A DNA stretch of 64,000 bases from contig NZ_JAJAEO010000189.1 in NCBI RefSeq assembly GCF_020447225.1, positions 82,223 to 146,222 on the forward strand, in the 5' to 3' direction. A model generated the notes under the pieces. It did no database searches, was not told the DNA's origin, and worked only from the letters and a program-made list of their open reading frames with translations. Positions 56,337 to 64,000 of this stretch are shown here, piece after piece (the stretch's first letter is position 1; the number at the start of each line of letters is the position of its first letter). Both the position numbers and the translations under genes were made by a program. Source of the stretch: Methylophaga pinxianii (lineage in GTDB: Bacteria; Pseudomonadota; Gammaproteobacteria; Nitrosococcales; Methylophagaceae).

Positions 56337-58973
56337 ATGGCAATTTCTGCACAATCTGTCTGGGAGTTTGGCCATACAGATAATGCGATTGGTTGTCGCG
56401 ATATTCTCGCGAAAGCCTCTCAACATTTAAAAAAATGTTTTTTTGATGATGAGGCTGATATTGATTGGCTGGTTCATCAACAATCGCATTTTGTGGATGA
56501 GGTGCTGCAATTTCTCTGGGAGAAAAATCTCGGATCTGAAACCACTGTCAGTCTACTCGCTGTGGGTGGCTATGGACGTGGCGAGTTACATCCTCACTCT
56601 GATATTGATTTATTGGTTTTGTTGGATGACTCCGTCGCAGAATCACCACCAGCTGCCTTATCTATTTTCCTGACACAGTTATGGGATATAGGCCTGGAAA
56701 TTGGCCATAGCGTTCGCACCATTGGTGAGTGTCGTCAACAAGCGGAAGACGATATTACTATTGCCACCAATCTACTGGAAGCACGGTTTTTATCAGGTAA
56801 TTCCACTCTATTTGAACAACTCCAACAATTGACGGTATCCAACAAAACCTGGGATACCCGCCTTTTCTACGAACGTAAAAAACAAGAACAAATTCAACGC
56901 CATCATAAATACAATGATACGGGAAATAATCTTGAGCCCAACCTGAAAGAATCCCCGGGCGGCCTGAGGGATATTCAGGTTATCAACTGGGTAGCACAAC
57001 AGCATTTTGATGTTAAAAATCTGCAAGGACTTAAATCCAAGGGCTTTTTAGCGGAGAGTGAATTCGAGATTCTGCAACAATCCAGACGGTTTTTATGGCG
57101 AGTCCGGTTTGCACTGCACCATCTTGCTGGCCGTAAGCAAGAAAAAATGATGATTGATCATCAGCGTGAACTCGCCAAACAACTCGGTTATGTCGAGACC
57201 AACAGTCGTATGGCTGTTGAACACTTCATGAAGGATTATTACCGGACAGTCCGTGCAGTAGGTCAGATGAATGCACTACTGTTACAACTGTTTGAAGAAA
57301 ATATCATTCTGGCCGACGAACCGCGAGACATAGAACCTATTAATCGTCGCTTTCAATCTCATAATGGTTATCTGGAAACGATTAATCCCGGCATGTTTGC
57401 CTTTTATCCTTATGCCTTATTAGAAGTCTTTTTGATCTTGCAACAGCACCCGCATATTAAGGGTATTCGCGCATCAACAATACGTCAGATCCACGCACAT
57501 CTGCATTTAATTGATGAACGCTTTCGTTCCGATATCAAAAATCGCAGTCTGTTTATGGAGATCATTCGCCAGCCCAAAGGCGTCACCCATGAATTCCGTC
57601 GCATGAATCAGCTCGGCGTATTGGGTGCCTATTTGCCTGAATTTGGGCGAATAGTCGGTCAAATGCAGCATGATTTATTTCATGCCTATACCGTGGATGA
57701 ACACACCTTGTTTCTGGTGCGCAACTTGCGGCGTTTCTCTTGCGCTGAATTCAAAGATGAATTCCCGTTATGTTCGGAAGTATTTTATCAACTGCCAAAA
57801 CCTGAATTGCTCTACATAGCTGGTATTTATCATGACATTGCCAAAGGCCGTGGTGGTGATCACAGTATTCTGGGAGTTCAGGATGCTGAACAGTTTTGTA
57901 CCCAGCATAATTTGAGTGATTACGACACCAGTATCGTGACGTTTCTGGTTCGACATCACCTGGCAATGTCATCAACTGCACAAAAGAAAGACCTTGAAGA
58001 TCCCGAAGTCATTCAGGACTTTGCAGGTTTAGTTGGCAGTGTGAACAGGTTAAATTATTTGTATTTACTGACGGTAGCTGACATCAGGGCCACCAATAAT
58101 AATTTATGGAATGGTTGGCGGGACTCGCTGCTTAAACAGCTCTATCACAGTACACATCAATGGCTGGAACATACAGAAGCCCAGGCCAAAAGCACACAGG
58201 AAAAAAGTTATAAAAAATATCAGCTTGCTTTGGATCAACTGTGTGACATGGGCTGGTTGCCACAAGACATCACATTATTATGGCGTGACTATGAACTGGA
58301 TTATTTTCTGCGACACTCTGTCGATGAAATAGTCTGGCAAACCAATGGTCGTTTAGAAAAACCTGACGAAGAACCGTTGATTCTGGTTCGTCCACACAAC
58401 GACAATCAGACACTGGAATTATGTATTTTCACGCATGACCGCCGGGGTTTGTTTGCCGCGATGACAGCCTGCCTGGAACAGCTGCAGCTGAATATACTTG
58501 ATGCCAAAATCAACATCGGAAATGATGGCAATGCCCTAAATACCTTTATCGTTAATGGTACACAACAACGTTATGAAGACATCACCAATGCCCTGCATAA
58601 ACAACTGGCCCGTGAAGAATTAACCTCAGGGTATAAACCGCAATTAATGCCACGAACCACAAAATTATTTAAAACTGAGCCGGTCATTAAATTTTCAGCA
58701 AATCCGCAGAAAACACATACGGTCATGGAGCTTTATACCCATGACCGGCCTGGCTTGCTATCCGCTGTTGCTCAGGTATTTTTGCTACATCAGATTCAGG
58801 TTATCAATGCCAAAATGGTTACCTTGGGCGATCAAGTTGAAGACGTGTTTTTCATCACCAACAGTGATGACAACGCGTTAAACGAAATTGAACAACAGAC
58901 TTTGTATAACGAACTGAAAGATAAGCTCACTATGCAGGGAGAATCTGCTGTGTCAGGCTCGATGGCGTTTTAA
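56337..58973 (+). CDS. glnD: [Protein-PII] uridylyltransferase/uridylyl-removing enzyme
   Basis: 878 residues. Order: nucleotidyltransferase domain (GGYGRGELHPHSDIDLLVLL), a linker with EPNLKESPGGLRDIQ, an HD hydrolase domain (YHDIAKGRGGDHS ... RHHLAMS), and two C-terminal ACT domains (LELCIFTHDRRGLFAAM and TVMELYTHDRPGLLSAVAQVF). It senses glutamine and adds or removes UMP on PII, which governs NtrB/NtrC. It fits with the NtrC-type control seen at amt. Confidence 0.97.
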   Translation: MAISAQSVWEFGHTDNAIGCRDILAKASQHLKKCFFDDEADIDWLVHQQSHFVDEVLQFLWEKNLGSETTVSLLAVGGYGRGELHPHSDIDLLVLLDDSVAESPPAALSIFLTQLWDIGLEIGHSVRTIGECRQQAEDDITIATNLLEARFLSGNSTLFEQLQQLTVSNKTWDTRLFYERKKQEQIQRHHKYNDTGNNLEPNLKESPGGLRDIQVINWVAQQHFDVKNLQGLKSKGFLAESEFEILQQSRRFLWRVRFALHHLAGRKQEKMMIDHQRELAKQLGYVETNSRMAVEHFMKDYYRTVRAVGQMNALLLQLFEENIILADEPRDIEPINRRFQSHNGYLETINPGMFAFYPYALLEVFLILQQHPHIKGIRASTIRQIHAHLHLIDERFRSDIKNRSLFMEIIRQPKGVTHEFRRMNQLGVLGAYLPEFGRIVGQMQHDLFHAYTVDEHTLFLVRNLRRFSCAEFKDEFPLCSEVFYQLPKPELLYIAGIYHDIAKGRGGDHSILGVQDAEQFCTQHNLSDYDTSIVTFLVRHHLAMSSTAQKKDLEDPEVIQDFAGLVGSVNRLNYLYLLTVADIRATNNNLWNGWRDSLLKQLYHSTHQWLEHTEAQAKSTQEKSYKKYQLALDQLCDMGWLPQDITLLWRDYELDYFLRHSVDEIVWQTNGRLEKPDEEPLILVRPHNDNQTLELCIFTHDRRGLFAAMTACLEQLQLNILDAKINIGNDGNALNTFIVNGTQQRYEDITNALHKQLAREELTSGYKPQLMPRTTKLFKTEPVIKFSANPQKTHTVMELYTHDRPGLLSAVAQVFLLHQIQVINAKMVTLGDQVEDVFFITNSDDNALNEIEQQTLYNELKDKLTMQGESAVSGSMAF

Positions 58974-58983
58974 ACGAAACATA

Positions 58984-59020
58984 AAAAAAGGTGAGGTTGC
59001 TCATCCACCTCACCTTTTTT
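58984..59020. terminator. Bidirectional terminator between glnD and comEA
   Basis: AAAAAAGGTGAGGT pairs over 14 bp with ACCTCACCTTTTTT around a 9-base loop; A and T runs suit both strands. Confidence 0.92.
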
Positions 59021-59038
59021 ATTTTTACTGCATATTGT

Positions 59039-59305
59039 TTAGTCAGAAACAGTCACATTTTCAGCCATGCTGGCGACTTTTTTCTCACCAATTCCTTTGA
59101 CATTGACCAAATCATCAACACTGGCAAAAGCACCATTTTGCTCGCGGTACTCAACAATAGCATTGGCAGTAGAAGGCCCAACCCCATCAAGCAATTGTAA
59201 TTCGTCTGCTGACGCACGGTTGATATTGATTTTGTCCGCTGCGAATGCAGCAAATGATGAAAGTGAAAACGCGAGTAATAAAGAAATAATCCATTTCTTA
59301 AACAT
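59039..59305 (-). CDS. ComEA-like helix-hairpin-helix protein
   Basis: 88 residues. A signal peptide (LLLAFSLSSFAAFA) precedes two helix-hairpin-helix motifs: INRASADELQLLDGVGPSTANAIVEYREQNG and VDDLVNVKGIGEKKVASM. Short exported HhH proteins of this type bind DNA in the periplasm during natural transformation. Ends at a shared terminator with glnD. Confidence 0.88.
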   Translation of the reverse strand: MFKKWIISLLLAFSLSSFAAFAADKININRASADELQLLDGVGPSTANAIVEYREQNGAFASVDDLVNVKGIGEKKVASMAENVTVSD

Positions 59306-59736
59306 CTTTCCATGCTCCTTGTTTTGATTAACATCAGCTCCTCATGAGCTGCAACTAAAGAGTAAGATAATTCCCTGATTTAGATCTAGTGAAACAATAG
59401 GCAATTGAGAAACAGATCACGTAAATTGTCATTAGTCATATTGTTTTTCCATTGCTTAATACAACGCTGACATGATGAGCACCCTTTTCATCTGAAGAGC
59501 AGATAACGGCCGGTTCTTCATTTTGTTATTAGGAGCCACTGAGAGCCAGCACGTCTATTTTTATTATAGCTCGTAGAGAGAGTTTTTAGGAGGCGGCGCG
59601 ATTTTCATGGATAAAATCAAATGACGAAGTATAAGCGACAAATTGATTGAATAACTCGAAAGGATGAAATATCAAATCATCGATCTTTGCATCAGAGCCG
59701 TTGTAAATTCAGATAACTGCTTACGTTGTTCAACAG
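59306..59736. other. Non-coding stretch, possible gene remnants
   Basis: No intact gene. On the minus strand two short stop-bounded stretches look protein-like: one at about 59600-59690 (reading IFHPFELFNQFVAYTSSF) and one at about 59440-59528 (reading EPAVICSSDEKGAHHVSVVL). I recognise neither. They may be debris linked to the adjacent cysC pseudogene. Confidence 0.35.
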
Positions 59737-60305
59737 TCAGTCTGCCTCATTAGCAAGCTGTTCTACAATGGCAGTCAGAAAACTCACATTCAGTGGTATT
59801 CAACGTGACCTCGGCAGCTTCCGGCGTTTTGTATTCAGAATCGATCCCCGTTAAGTTCTTAATCTCGCCTCGGCGGGCCTTTTAATAGATTCCTTGCGGA
59901 CCACTGCTCGGGTAAACTTAACAGTGTATCCATATACACTTCAGCACATTCGTCATCTTCCGACAAAGTCACGTCCCTAACGGCGATCAGAGTAAAAAAG
60001 GGAAATAAAAGCAGTCAAGGTAATTAATCCAGCATCGGCAATTAATTTCGCCTTTCTCATATACGGCGAATTTTTCAACCCGATCCACGTCTGAGAATCC
60101 CGGGTATTTGTTCACACCAAGTCTGACATTATATCCTCCAGCAAGTGTGATGACCCACTTCGACTAGAGCCTATTCTACCGCTTCGGCGAAACTGGTTTT
60201 GTCAAAAGCACTTAAACCGGTAAACCACAAAATGGCAGAATGCTGTCTTTTCTACTAGTTGCGATTCGCTTTGCTGGGTTTGTGCAGATGCCAGACAATA
60301 TTTTC
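59737..60305 (-). pseudogene. cysC: Degraded adenylylsulfate kinase (cysC) pseudogene
   Basis: On the minus strand, pieces of an APS kinase appear in order but in shifting frames: NIVWHLHKPSKANRN (about 60302), SAILWFTGLS then a ruined P-loop AFDKTSFAEAVE (60239-60174) ended by an in-frame stop, RLGVNKYPGFSDVDRVEKF (about 60130), KAKLIADAGLITLTAFIS (about 60057-60000), DDECAEVYMDT (about 59955), GEIKNLTGIDSEYKTPEAAE (about 59870-59805) and VEQLANEAD to the stop at 59737. The total length of about 570 bp is close to an intact cysC (about 600 bp). At least three frameshifts, several stops and the lost GxxGxGKS P-loop mean it cannot encode an active kinase. CysC makes PAPS, the donor for sulfotransferases such as the one at 62712. 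Confidence 0.85.
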
Positions 60306-60564
60306 CCAAAGTCGACAGTTCTTAAGCTTCAGTTAGTTTTAAAACGGATATGGCGAAAAAGAAAATATATTTTTTCTCAGAATTTGATCGTTATTTGCGC
60401 GTCAGGGCGTTGGTTGTTAAAAACATTACAAGAAGCGTTTTAAACTGCATTATCTAAAAAGTAAAAAACTTCTCACATATAAATTACACTTATTCCTCAA
60501 CCTAAATGCTTTGTTAAGTTATAATAAATAACCTAACAAATTTTCTTTATAATCTGGTTACGCA
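60306..60564. other. AT-rich gap with promoter-like sequence before the export genes
   Basis: No gene is visible. Two TATAAT hexamers occur at 60520-60525 and 60548-60553, neither with a convincing -35 box. The second lies only about 12 bp before the TTG start of the permease gene, so transcription from it would give a nearly leaderless message. The first leaves a leader of about 30 bases. Confidence 0.4.
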
Positions 60565-62037
60565 TTGAATAACTATAATTCTTCTTCCTTTCCCACCTCT
60601 TGTCTTGAGGAAGCGCTCGAATGGGCAAGAACTGCGTCGCAAAAAGGCAATTTAGATAAAGCAGTAACTAGGTGGGAAGTATTACTCAAGGCGTTCCCAA
60701 ATCATCCACCTGTATTGTTTGGAGCGATAGCCCTCTATCTGCAAAGGGATGATATTGAGAATGCTAACCGACTATATCAGCGCGCAAACGAACAATTCCC
60801 CGATCATCAGAATATCCTTTTTCATGGAGCCCAAATTGCTCAAAAGTTGGGAGATATATCACGGGCAGAAGCCCTGCTTGAGACAGCGCGTCAAAACTTT
60901 CCGGATAAAATTGAGACCTGGTTACAATCCACCAATTTTGCTCTTACTCAGAATTTGTATGAGCAAGCAGAGCTTTATAATCAACAAGCTCGCAGCCTTT
61001 TTGCCGATCATCCACAACCCCATAAGCAATATGCTGAAATCGCTATGCAACGAAGTGATTGGCAGACCGCACTTATACGTTGGGAATCATTTCGCAAACA
61101 ATTTCCTGAACGTCCCGCCGGCTACTTGTTGGCAGCAGAAGCAGCAGAAAAAGCAGGTGACAAAAAACTAGCTCGAAAATTAAAATTAGCACGCGAATAT
61201 GGTGAAGACATACTCGCCGAGGCCGAGCCGGCCGATGACCCATCGTTTTATAAACGCCGACACCGTCATGCGACTTTTAGTGGACTTACCGAACTTATCT
61301 GGACCAAAGCCGTTTTCAATCTACGTTCGGAAACGCAACGAAACTACCTCAGTTATTTATGGTGGATCATTGAGCCTTTATTACACATGGTTGTTTACTT
61401 CCTCGTATTCGGCTTTTTGTTACAACGTGGTGGAGAAGGGTTTATCACTTTCTTATTGACTGGTTTAATTCCATATATGTGGTTCAACAAGGCGATGAGT
61501 AGCAGCAATAATAGTATTATTGCCGGTCAGGGTTTAATGTTGCAGGTGGCTATTCCATCAATCGTATTTCCGCTGGTAACCCTTTTACAGGCTACAATAA
61601 AACAAATACCGGTCTATGCCGTTCTACTCGGCTTTGTCTGGCTACAGGGACATGTACCAAATTTTCATTGGTGGGCACTGGTTCCTATTATTGCTGTTCA
61701 GTTATTGTTGACCGTCACCTTCGGCACACTGCTCGCCGCACTTGTCCCTTTTGTCCGGGATGTTTCATATCTGGTACCTACTGGGCTGACTTTTTTAATG
61801 TTCCTTTCAGGTGTGTTCTATAGTTATGAATCCATTCCTCCGGCATGGCAAGATGTGTTTTTAATGAACCCGCTCGCTTTCTTACTCAAATGTTACCGTG
61901 AAGTACTCATAGACGGGGTCTGGCCAGACTTCCACATGCTGGGCATTTGGACAATCATTGCAAGCACAGGCCTTGTAATATCCATGCTAGCGTATAAAAA
62001 ATTGCGGTATGTTTTCCCTAGAGTGGTGTTAGCCTGA
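60565..62037 (+). CDS. Fusion of TPR repeats with an ABC-2 type polysaccharide export permease
   Basis: 490 residues. Residues 1 to about 215 are tetratricopeptide-like repeats (ALEWARTASQKGNLDKAVTRWEVLL, ARQNFPDKIETWLQSTNFALTQ, LIRWESFRKQFPERPAGYLLAAEAAEKAGDKK). From about 230 the TagG/Wzm/KpsM-type permease begins (LTELIWTKAVFNLRSETQRNYLSYLWWIIEPLLHMVVYF) with six membrane spans and the late motif FLSGVFYSYESIPPAWQDVFLMNPLAFLLKCYREVL. The only start in frame after a stop at 60550 is TTG 60565, with no clear Shine-Dalgarno. The ATPase partner begins on its stop codon. Ordinary permeases of this family are about 260 residues without TPRs. Export of a capsule or O-antigen chain is inferred. 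Confidence 0.82.
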   Translation: MNNYNSSSFPTSCLEEALEWARTASQKGNLDKAVTRWEVLLKAFPNHPPVLFGAIALYLQRDDIENANRLYQRANEQFPDHQNILFHGAQIAQKLGDISRAEALLETARQNFPDKIETWLQSTNFALTQNLYEQAELYNQQARSLFADHPQPHKQYAEIAMQRSDWQTALIRWESFRKQFPERPAGYLLAAEAAEKAGDKKLARKLKLAREYGEDILAEAEPADDPSFYKRRHRHATFSGLTELIWTKAVFNLRSETQRNYLSYLWWIIEPLLHMVVYFLVFGFLLQRGGEGFITFLLTGLIPYMWFNKAMSSSNNSIIAGQGLMLQVAIPSIVFPLVTLLQATIKQIPVYAVLLGFVWLQGHVPNFHWWALVPIIAVQLLLTVTFGTLLAALVPFVRDVSYLVPTGLTFLMFLSGVFYSYESIPPAWQDVFLMNPLAFLLKCYREVLIDGVWPDFHMLGIWTIIASTGLVISMLAYKKLRYVFPRVVLA

Positions 62038-62666
62038 TGACCCAGCAACCTATTATTTCTCTTCGCGATGTGGGCGTCCGCTATAAACGAGCAGGCAGCA
62101 TTTTCAGAAAAACACAATATTATCAGGCCCTAAAGTCAATCAATCTGGATATTTATCCGGGCGAAACGCTTGGAATTCTTGGACGGAATGGTGCAGGCAA
62201 ATCCACACTGCTCAAAGTCATCTCAGGCATCCTCAAACCGGACAGTGGTGAAATAATTAACCGAGGTGCATCTGTCTCACTATTGGCATTACAGGCCGGT
62301 TTTGATCCTAATCTCTCAGGGCGTGATAACGCAGTACTCAGTGGAATGCTGCAAGGCTATAGCCGTAAAGAAATCGAATCCAAACTCGAAGAAATACAGG
62401 ATTTTTCCGAGCTGGGTGATTTCTTTTATGAGCCAGTCAGAACTTATTCGAGTGGTATGCGAACTCGTTTGGGATTTTCGGTCAGTACAACAATCAGCCC
62501 AGATGTATTGCTGATTGATGAAGTTTTAAGTGTTGGGGATAAAGAGTTTAGGAAAAAGGCAGAGCAAGTCATTATCCAAAAAATCCAATCACAACAAACC
62601 ATTATATTAGTCTCACATTCAGAACAACAAATCATTAGGTTATGTGAGCGCTCTATTATTCTCTAG
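62037..62666 (+). CDS. ABC transporter ATPase for polysaccharide export (KpsT/Wzt/TagH type)
   Basis: 209 residues. Walker A GRNGAGKST at 49-57, signature YSSGMRTRLGFSVS, Walker B VLLIDEVLSVGD, and the switch His in LVSHSEQQI. Shares one base with the permease stop (TGATG). It stops right after the family's CERSIIL strand, about 10-30 residues earlier than common KpsT/TagH proteins and without the C-terminal carbohydrate-binding domain of the Wzt branch. It should therefore not select the O-antigen terminus by such a domain. Confidence 0.9.
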   Translation: MTQQPIISLRDVGVRYKRAGSIFRKTQYYQALKSINLDIYPGETLGILGRNGAGKSTLLKVISGILKPDSGEIINRGASVSLLALQAGFDPNLSGRDNAVLSGMLQGYSRKEIESKLEEIQDFSELGDFFYEPVRTYSSGMRTRLGFSVSTTISPDVLLIDEVLSVGDKEFRKKAEQVIIQKIQSQQTIILVSHSEQQIIRLCERSIIL

Positions 62667-62711
62667 TTAAATTGACTGGATTTAATCTAATCACTTAATA
62701 CATTTATTAGT

Positions 62712-63809
62712 ATGCAAAAAACCAACATTCATGGAAATATTGATCATATTTCAGCCACAAATATTGCTGGGTGGATTACACTGGATAGTGGGTTGCAAAC
62801 TGCTAGTCCATTACGAGTAGAAATTTTGCTTGATAATAACCCCGTTGCAGTTATTCCGGCTAATATTTTTAGAGCAGATGTAAAAGCTGCAGGATATTGT
62901 GGGGGTTATTGTGGATTTAGATACGATTTTAATTACCCATTATCAAAAAGAGAACAATCACTTATCAAAGTCAAAGTTATAGACTCAGATTTCAGCCTAG
63001 CAGTTCCCGATAATAATTTCTCAGCCGCTAACGTTAAGCCTAATTTTTTTATTGTAGGCGCTCCTAAGTGTGGAACAACATTTTTATATTATTATCTTAA
63101 ACAGCACCCACAAATTTTTTTCCCACGAATCAAAGAGCCAAACTTTTTTGCAAAAGATCTTGATATACAAACCCACCCATCCATTAGAAGCCTGAACTCT
63201 TATCATGGATTATTTGAGGATGGGGTTGAGTATCTGAGAAAAGGAGACGCTTCTCAGTTTCATCTATATTCACGTGAAGCGGCGCAAAAAATTTTTGACT
63301 TCAATTCTGATGCCAAAATAATCATTTCTCTACGACCACCTTTAGAATTAATGTGGTCACTTTACCAGCAATATAGAAAAACAAATGACGAAGATATTAT
63401 TTCATTTGCTGAAGCCCTTGAACTTTCAGCTCTTAGAGAAAAAGGAATATCTATACCAAGAAGCAGTCTTTTTCCGAAATGTATGTCATATGTTTCCCTT
63501 GCAATGTATTATGAACAAGTTAAACGATACACAGATGTTTTCCCCCTTAAGAATATTCATTTCCTTTTGCTCGAAGACTTAGCTGCCAAACCTGAATTAG
63601 TTTTAGAAAACATTGATGCATTTTTGAATATAAACGTACTCATTCCACCTAAGCTTATTCCCCAAAATAGCTCTAAAAGCTCTCTAACAACTAAAGAGAT
63701 ACAATCTCTTGTACAAATTCCCTTATGGATAAAGAAAATACTTAATGAGGATATATACAGACTAAGTGAGCACATTTCTATGGATCTAAAACACTGGCAG
63801 ATCAAATAA
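62712..63809 (+). CDS. Sulfotransferase with N-terminal polysaccharide-enzyme accessory domain
   Basis: 365 residues. Residues about 8-75 form a small beta domain (GNIDHISATNIAGWITLDSG, IFRADVKAAGYCGGYCGFRY) of a kind often joined to capsule glycosyltransferases and sulfotransferases. From residue 112 the PAPS-binding fold begins: 5'-phosphosulfate loop IVGAPKCGTTFLYYYL, KEPNFFAKD, and the 3'-phosphate site IIISLRPPLELMWSLYQQY with Arg208 and Ser216. It should transfer sulfate from PAPS to a sugar or lipid hydroxyl. The gene is visibly more AT-rich than the window's housekeeping genes and lacks a good Shine-Dalgarno. It follows the polysaccharide exporter by 45 bp. Confidence 0.88.
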   Translation: MQKTNIHGNIDHISATNIAGWITLDSGLQTASPLRVEILLDNNPVAVIPANIFRADVKAAGYCGGYCGFRYDFNYPLSKREQSLIKVKVIDSDFSLAVPDNNFSAANVKPNFFIVGAPKCGTTFLYYYLKQHPQIFFPRIKEPNFFAKDLDIQTHPSIRSLNSYHGLFEDGVEYLRKGDASQFHLYSREAAQKIFDFNSDAKIIISLRPPLELMWSLYQQYRKTNDEDIISFAEALELSALREKGISIPRSSLFPKCMSYVSLAMYYEQVKRYTDVFPLKNIHFLLLEDLAAKPELVLENIDAFLNINVLIPPKLIPQNSSKSSLTTKEIQSLVQIPLWIKKILNEDIYRLSEHISMDLKHWQIK

Positions 63810-63902
63810 AAAACTCTATGTCTTTTCTAATAGCAAAGCTCTTCCACTATAGCGAAAACATATGCTCACCATTATAAATTCTGTATTCAACTAAGCCTTC
63901 AT

Positions 63903-64000
63903 TGTAATAGCCCCATTTTAAAACGGACACTCAATTATTAAGCGATAGGCTTAGACCTATCTTTAAGGAGTGTCTATGGAACGTATTGAAATTTTTACTG
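63903..64000 (+). mobile_element. Left end of an insertion sequence (probably IS3 family)
   Basis: TGTAATAGCCCC (63903) followed by ATTTTAAAACGGACACTC resembles the terminal inverted repeat of IS3-family elements (TGT...GACCCC...GGACACTC). The first frame of a transposase opens inside it. The rest lies beyond the window, so family and integrity are not certain. Confidence 0.6.
63976..64000 (+). CDS. Start of a transposase (orfA) gene, truncated by the window edge
   Basis: ATG at 63976 with AAGGAG five bp upstream begins MERIEIFT before the edge. Start wording and position inside the IS left end fit an OrfA helix-turn-helix protein, but only eight residues are visible. Confidence 0.5.

Noticed and set aside
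60240-60443. Plus-strand 67-codon open frame before the permease gene
   Set aside because: It overlaps the antisense of the cysC pseudogene's N-terminal end, shows no family signature and has no ribosome-binding site.

Overview
This is chromosomal DNA from a gammaproteobacterium. The bamA-skp-lpxD-fabZ-lpxA, rpsB-tsf-pyrH-frr-uppS-cdsA-dxr-rseP, fabA-fabB and der-bamB-yfgM blocks are in the usual gammaproteobacterial order. Base composition looks moderate and fairly AT-leaning. A purU gene, a diaminobutyrate-type (EctB-like) aminotransferase and the general protein style would fit a marine methylotroph such as Methylophaga, but that genus is a guess from memory of similar proteins and was not tested.

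Layout. 1-9 kb is mixed accessory content: a partial EctB-like aminotransferase with an M20 amidohydrolase, ferredoxin-NADP reductase, a 2OG-Fe(II) oxygenase, small membrane proteins, a large fusion of a TIM-barrel glycosidase-like domain with a WaaP/Kdo-type kinase, rnk and an NlpE/META lipoprotein. 9-18.3 kb is housekeeping: ribF; xseB-ispA-dxs for isoprenoid precursors; queD-folE2; a retropepsin-like protease; mobAB-moeA-ttcA. 18.3-18.95 kb is non-coding and holds two diverged copies of a roughly 240-bp element, each with a perfect DnaA box. 19-30 kb holds lysine/diaminopimelate genes (dapC, dapD, yffB, dapE), a ZnuD-like TonB receptor, ydfG, purU, a MazG-like pyrophosphohydrolase and a YbfF-like esterase. 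30.2-38.2 kb has fabA-fabB, then a Lap-type type I secretion operon (lapB, lapC, a response regulator with a degenerate receiver, a TolC-family protein). 38.2-41.5 kb is der-bamB-yfgM. Next is amt, which carries a sigma54 promoter and an NtrC site. 43-55.3 kb is the long envelope/translation block on the minus strand. Divergent from it are map and glnD, followed by comEA.

The right end (59.3-64 kb) is different in character. It has a full-length but broken cysC (APS kinase) pseudogene, then an AT-rich surface-polysaccharide export module: a TPR/ABC-2 permease fusion, its ATPase and a PAPS-type sulfotransferase with an N-terminal accessory domain. It ends in the left end of an insertion sequence. 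This looks like the edge of an acquired polysaccharide island under active rearrangement.

How the parts fit: dxs and dxr supply isoprenoid precursors for IspA and UppS; CdsA, LpxA, LpxD, FabZ, FabA and FabB build lipids and lipid A; BamA, BamB, Skp and YfgM assemble the outer membrane; GlnD and Amt belong to nitrogen control. The most unusual items are the duplicated DnaA-box element, the decayed cysC beside a sulfotransferase, the TPR-permease fusion, the TIM-barrel-kinase fusion and the Cys-rich EctB-like aminotransferase.
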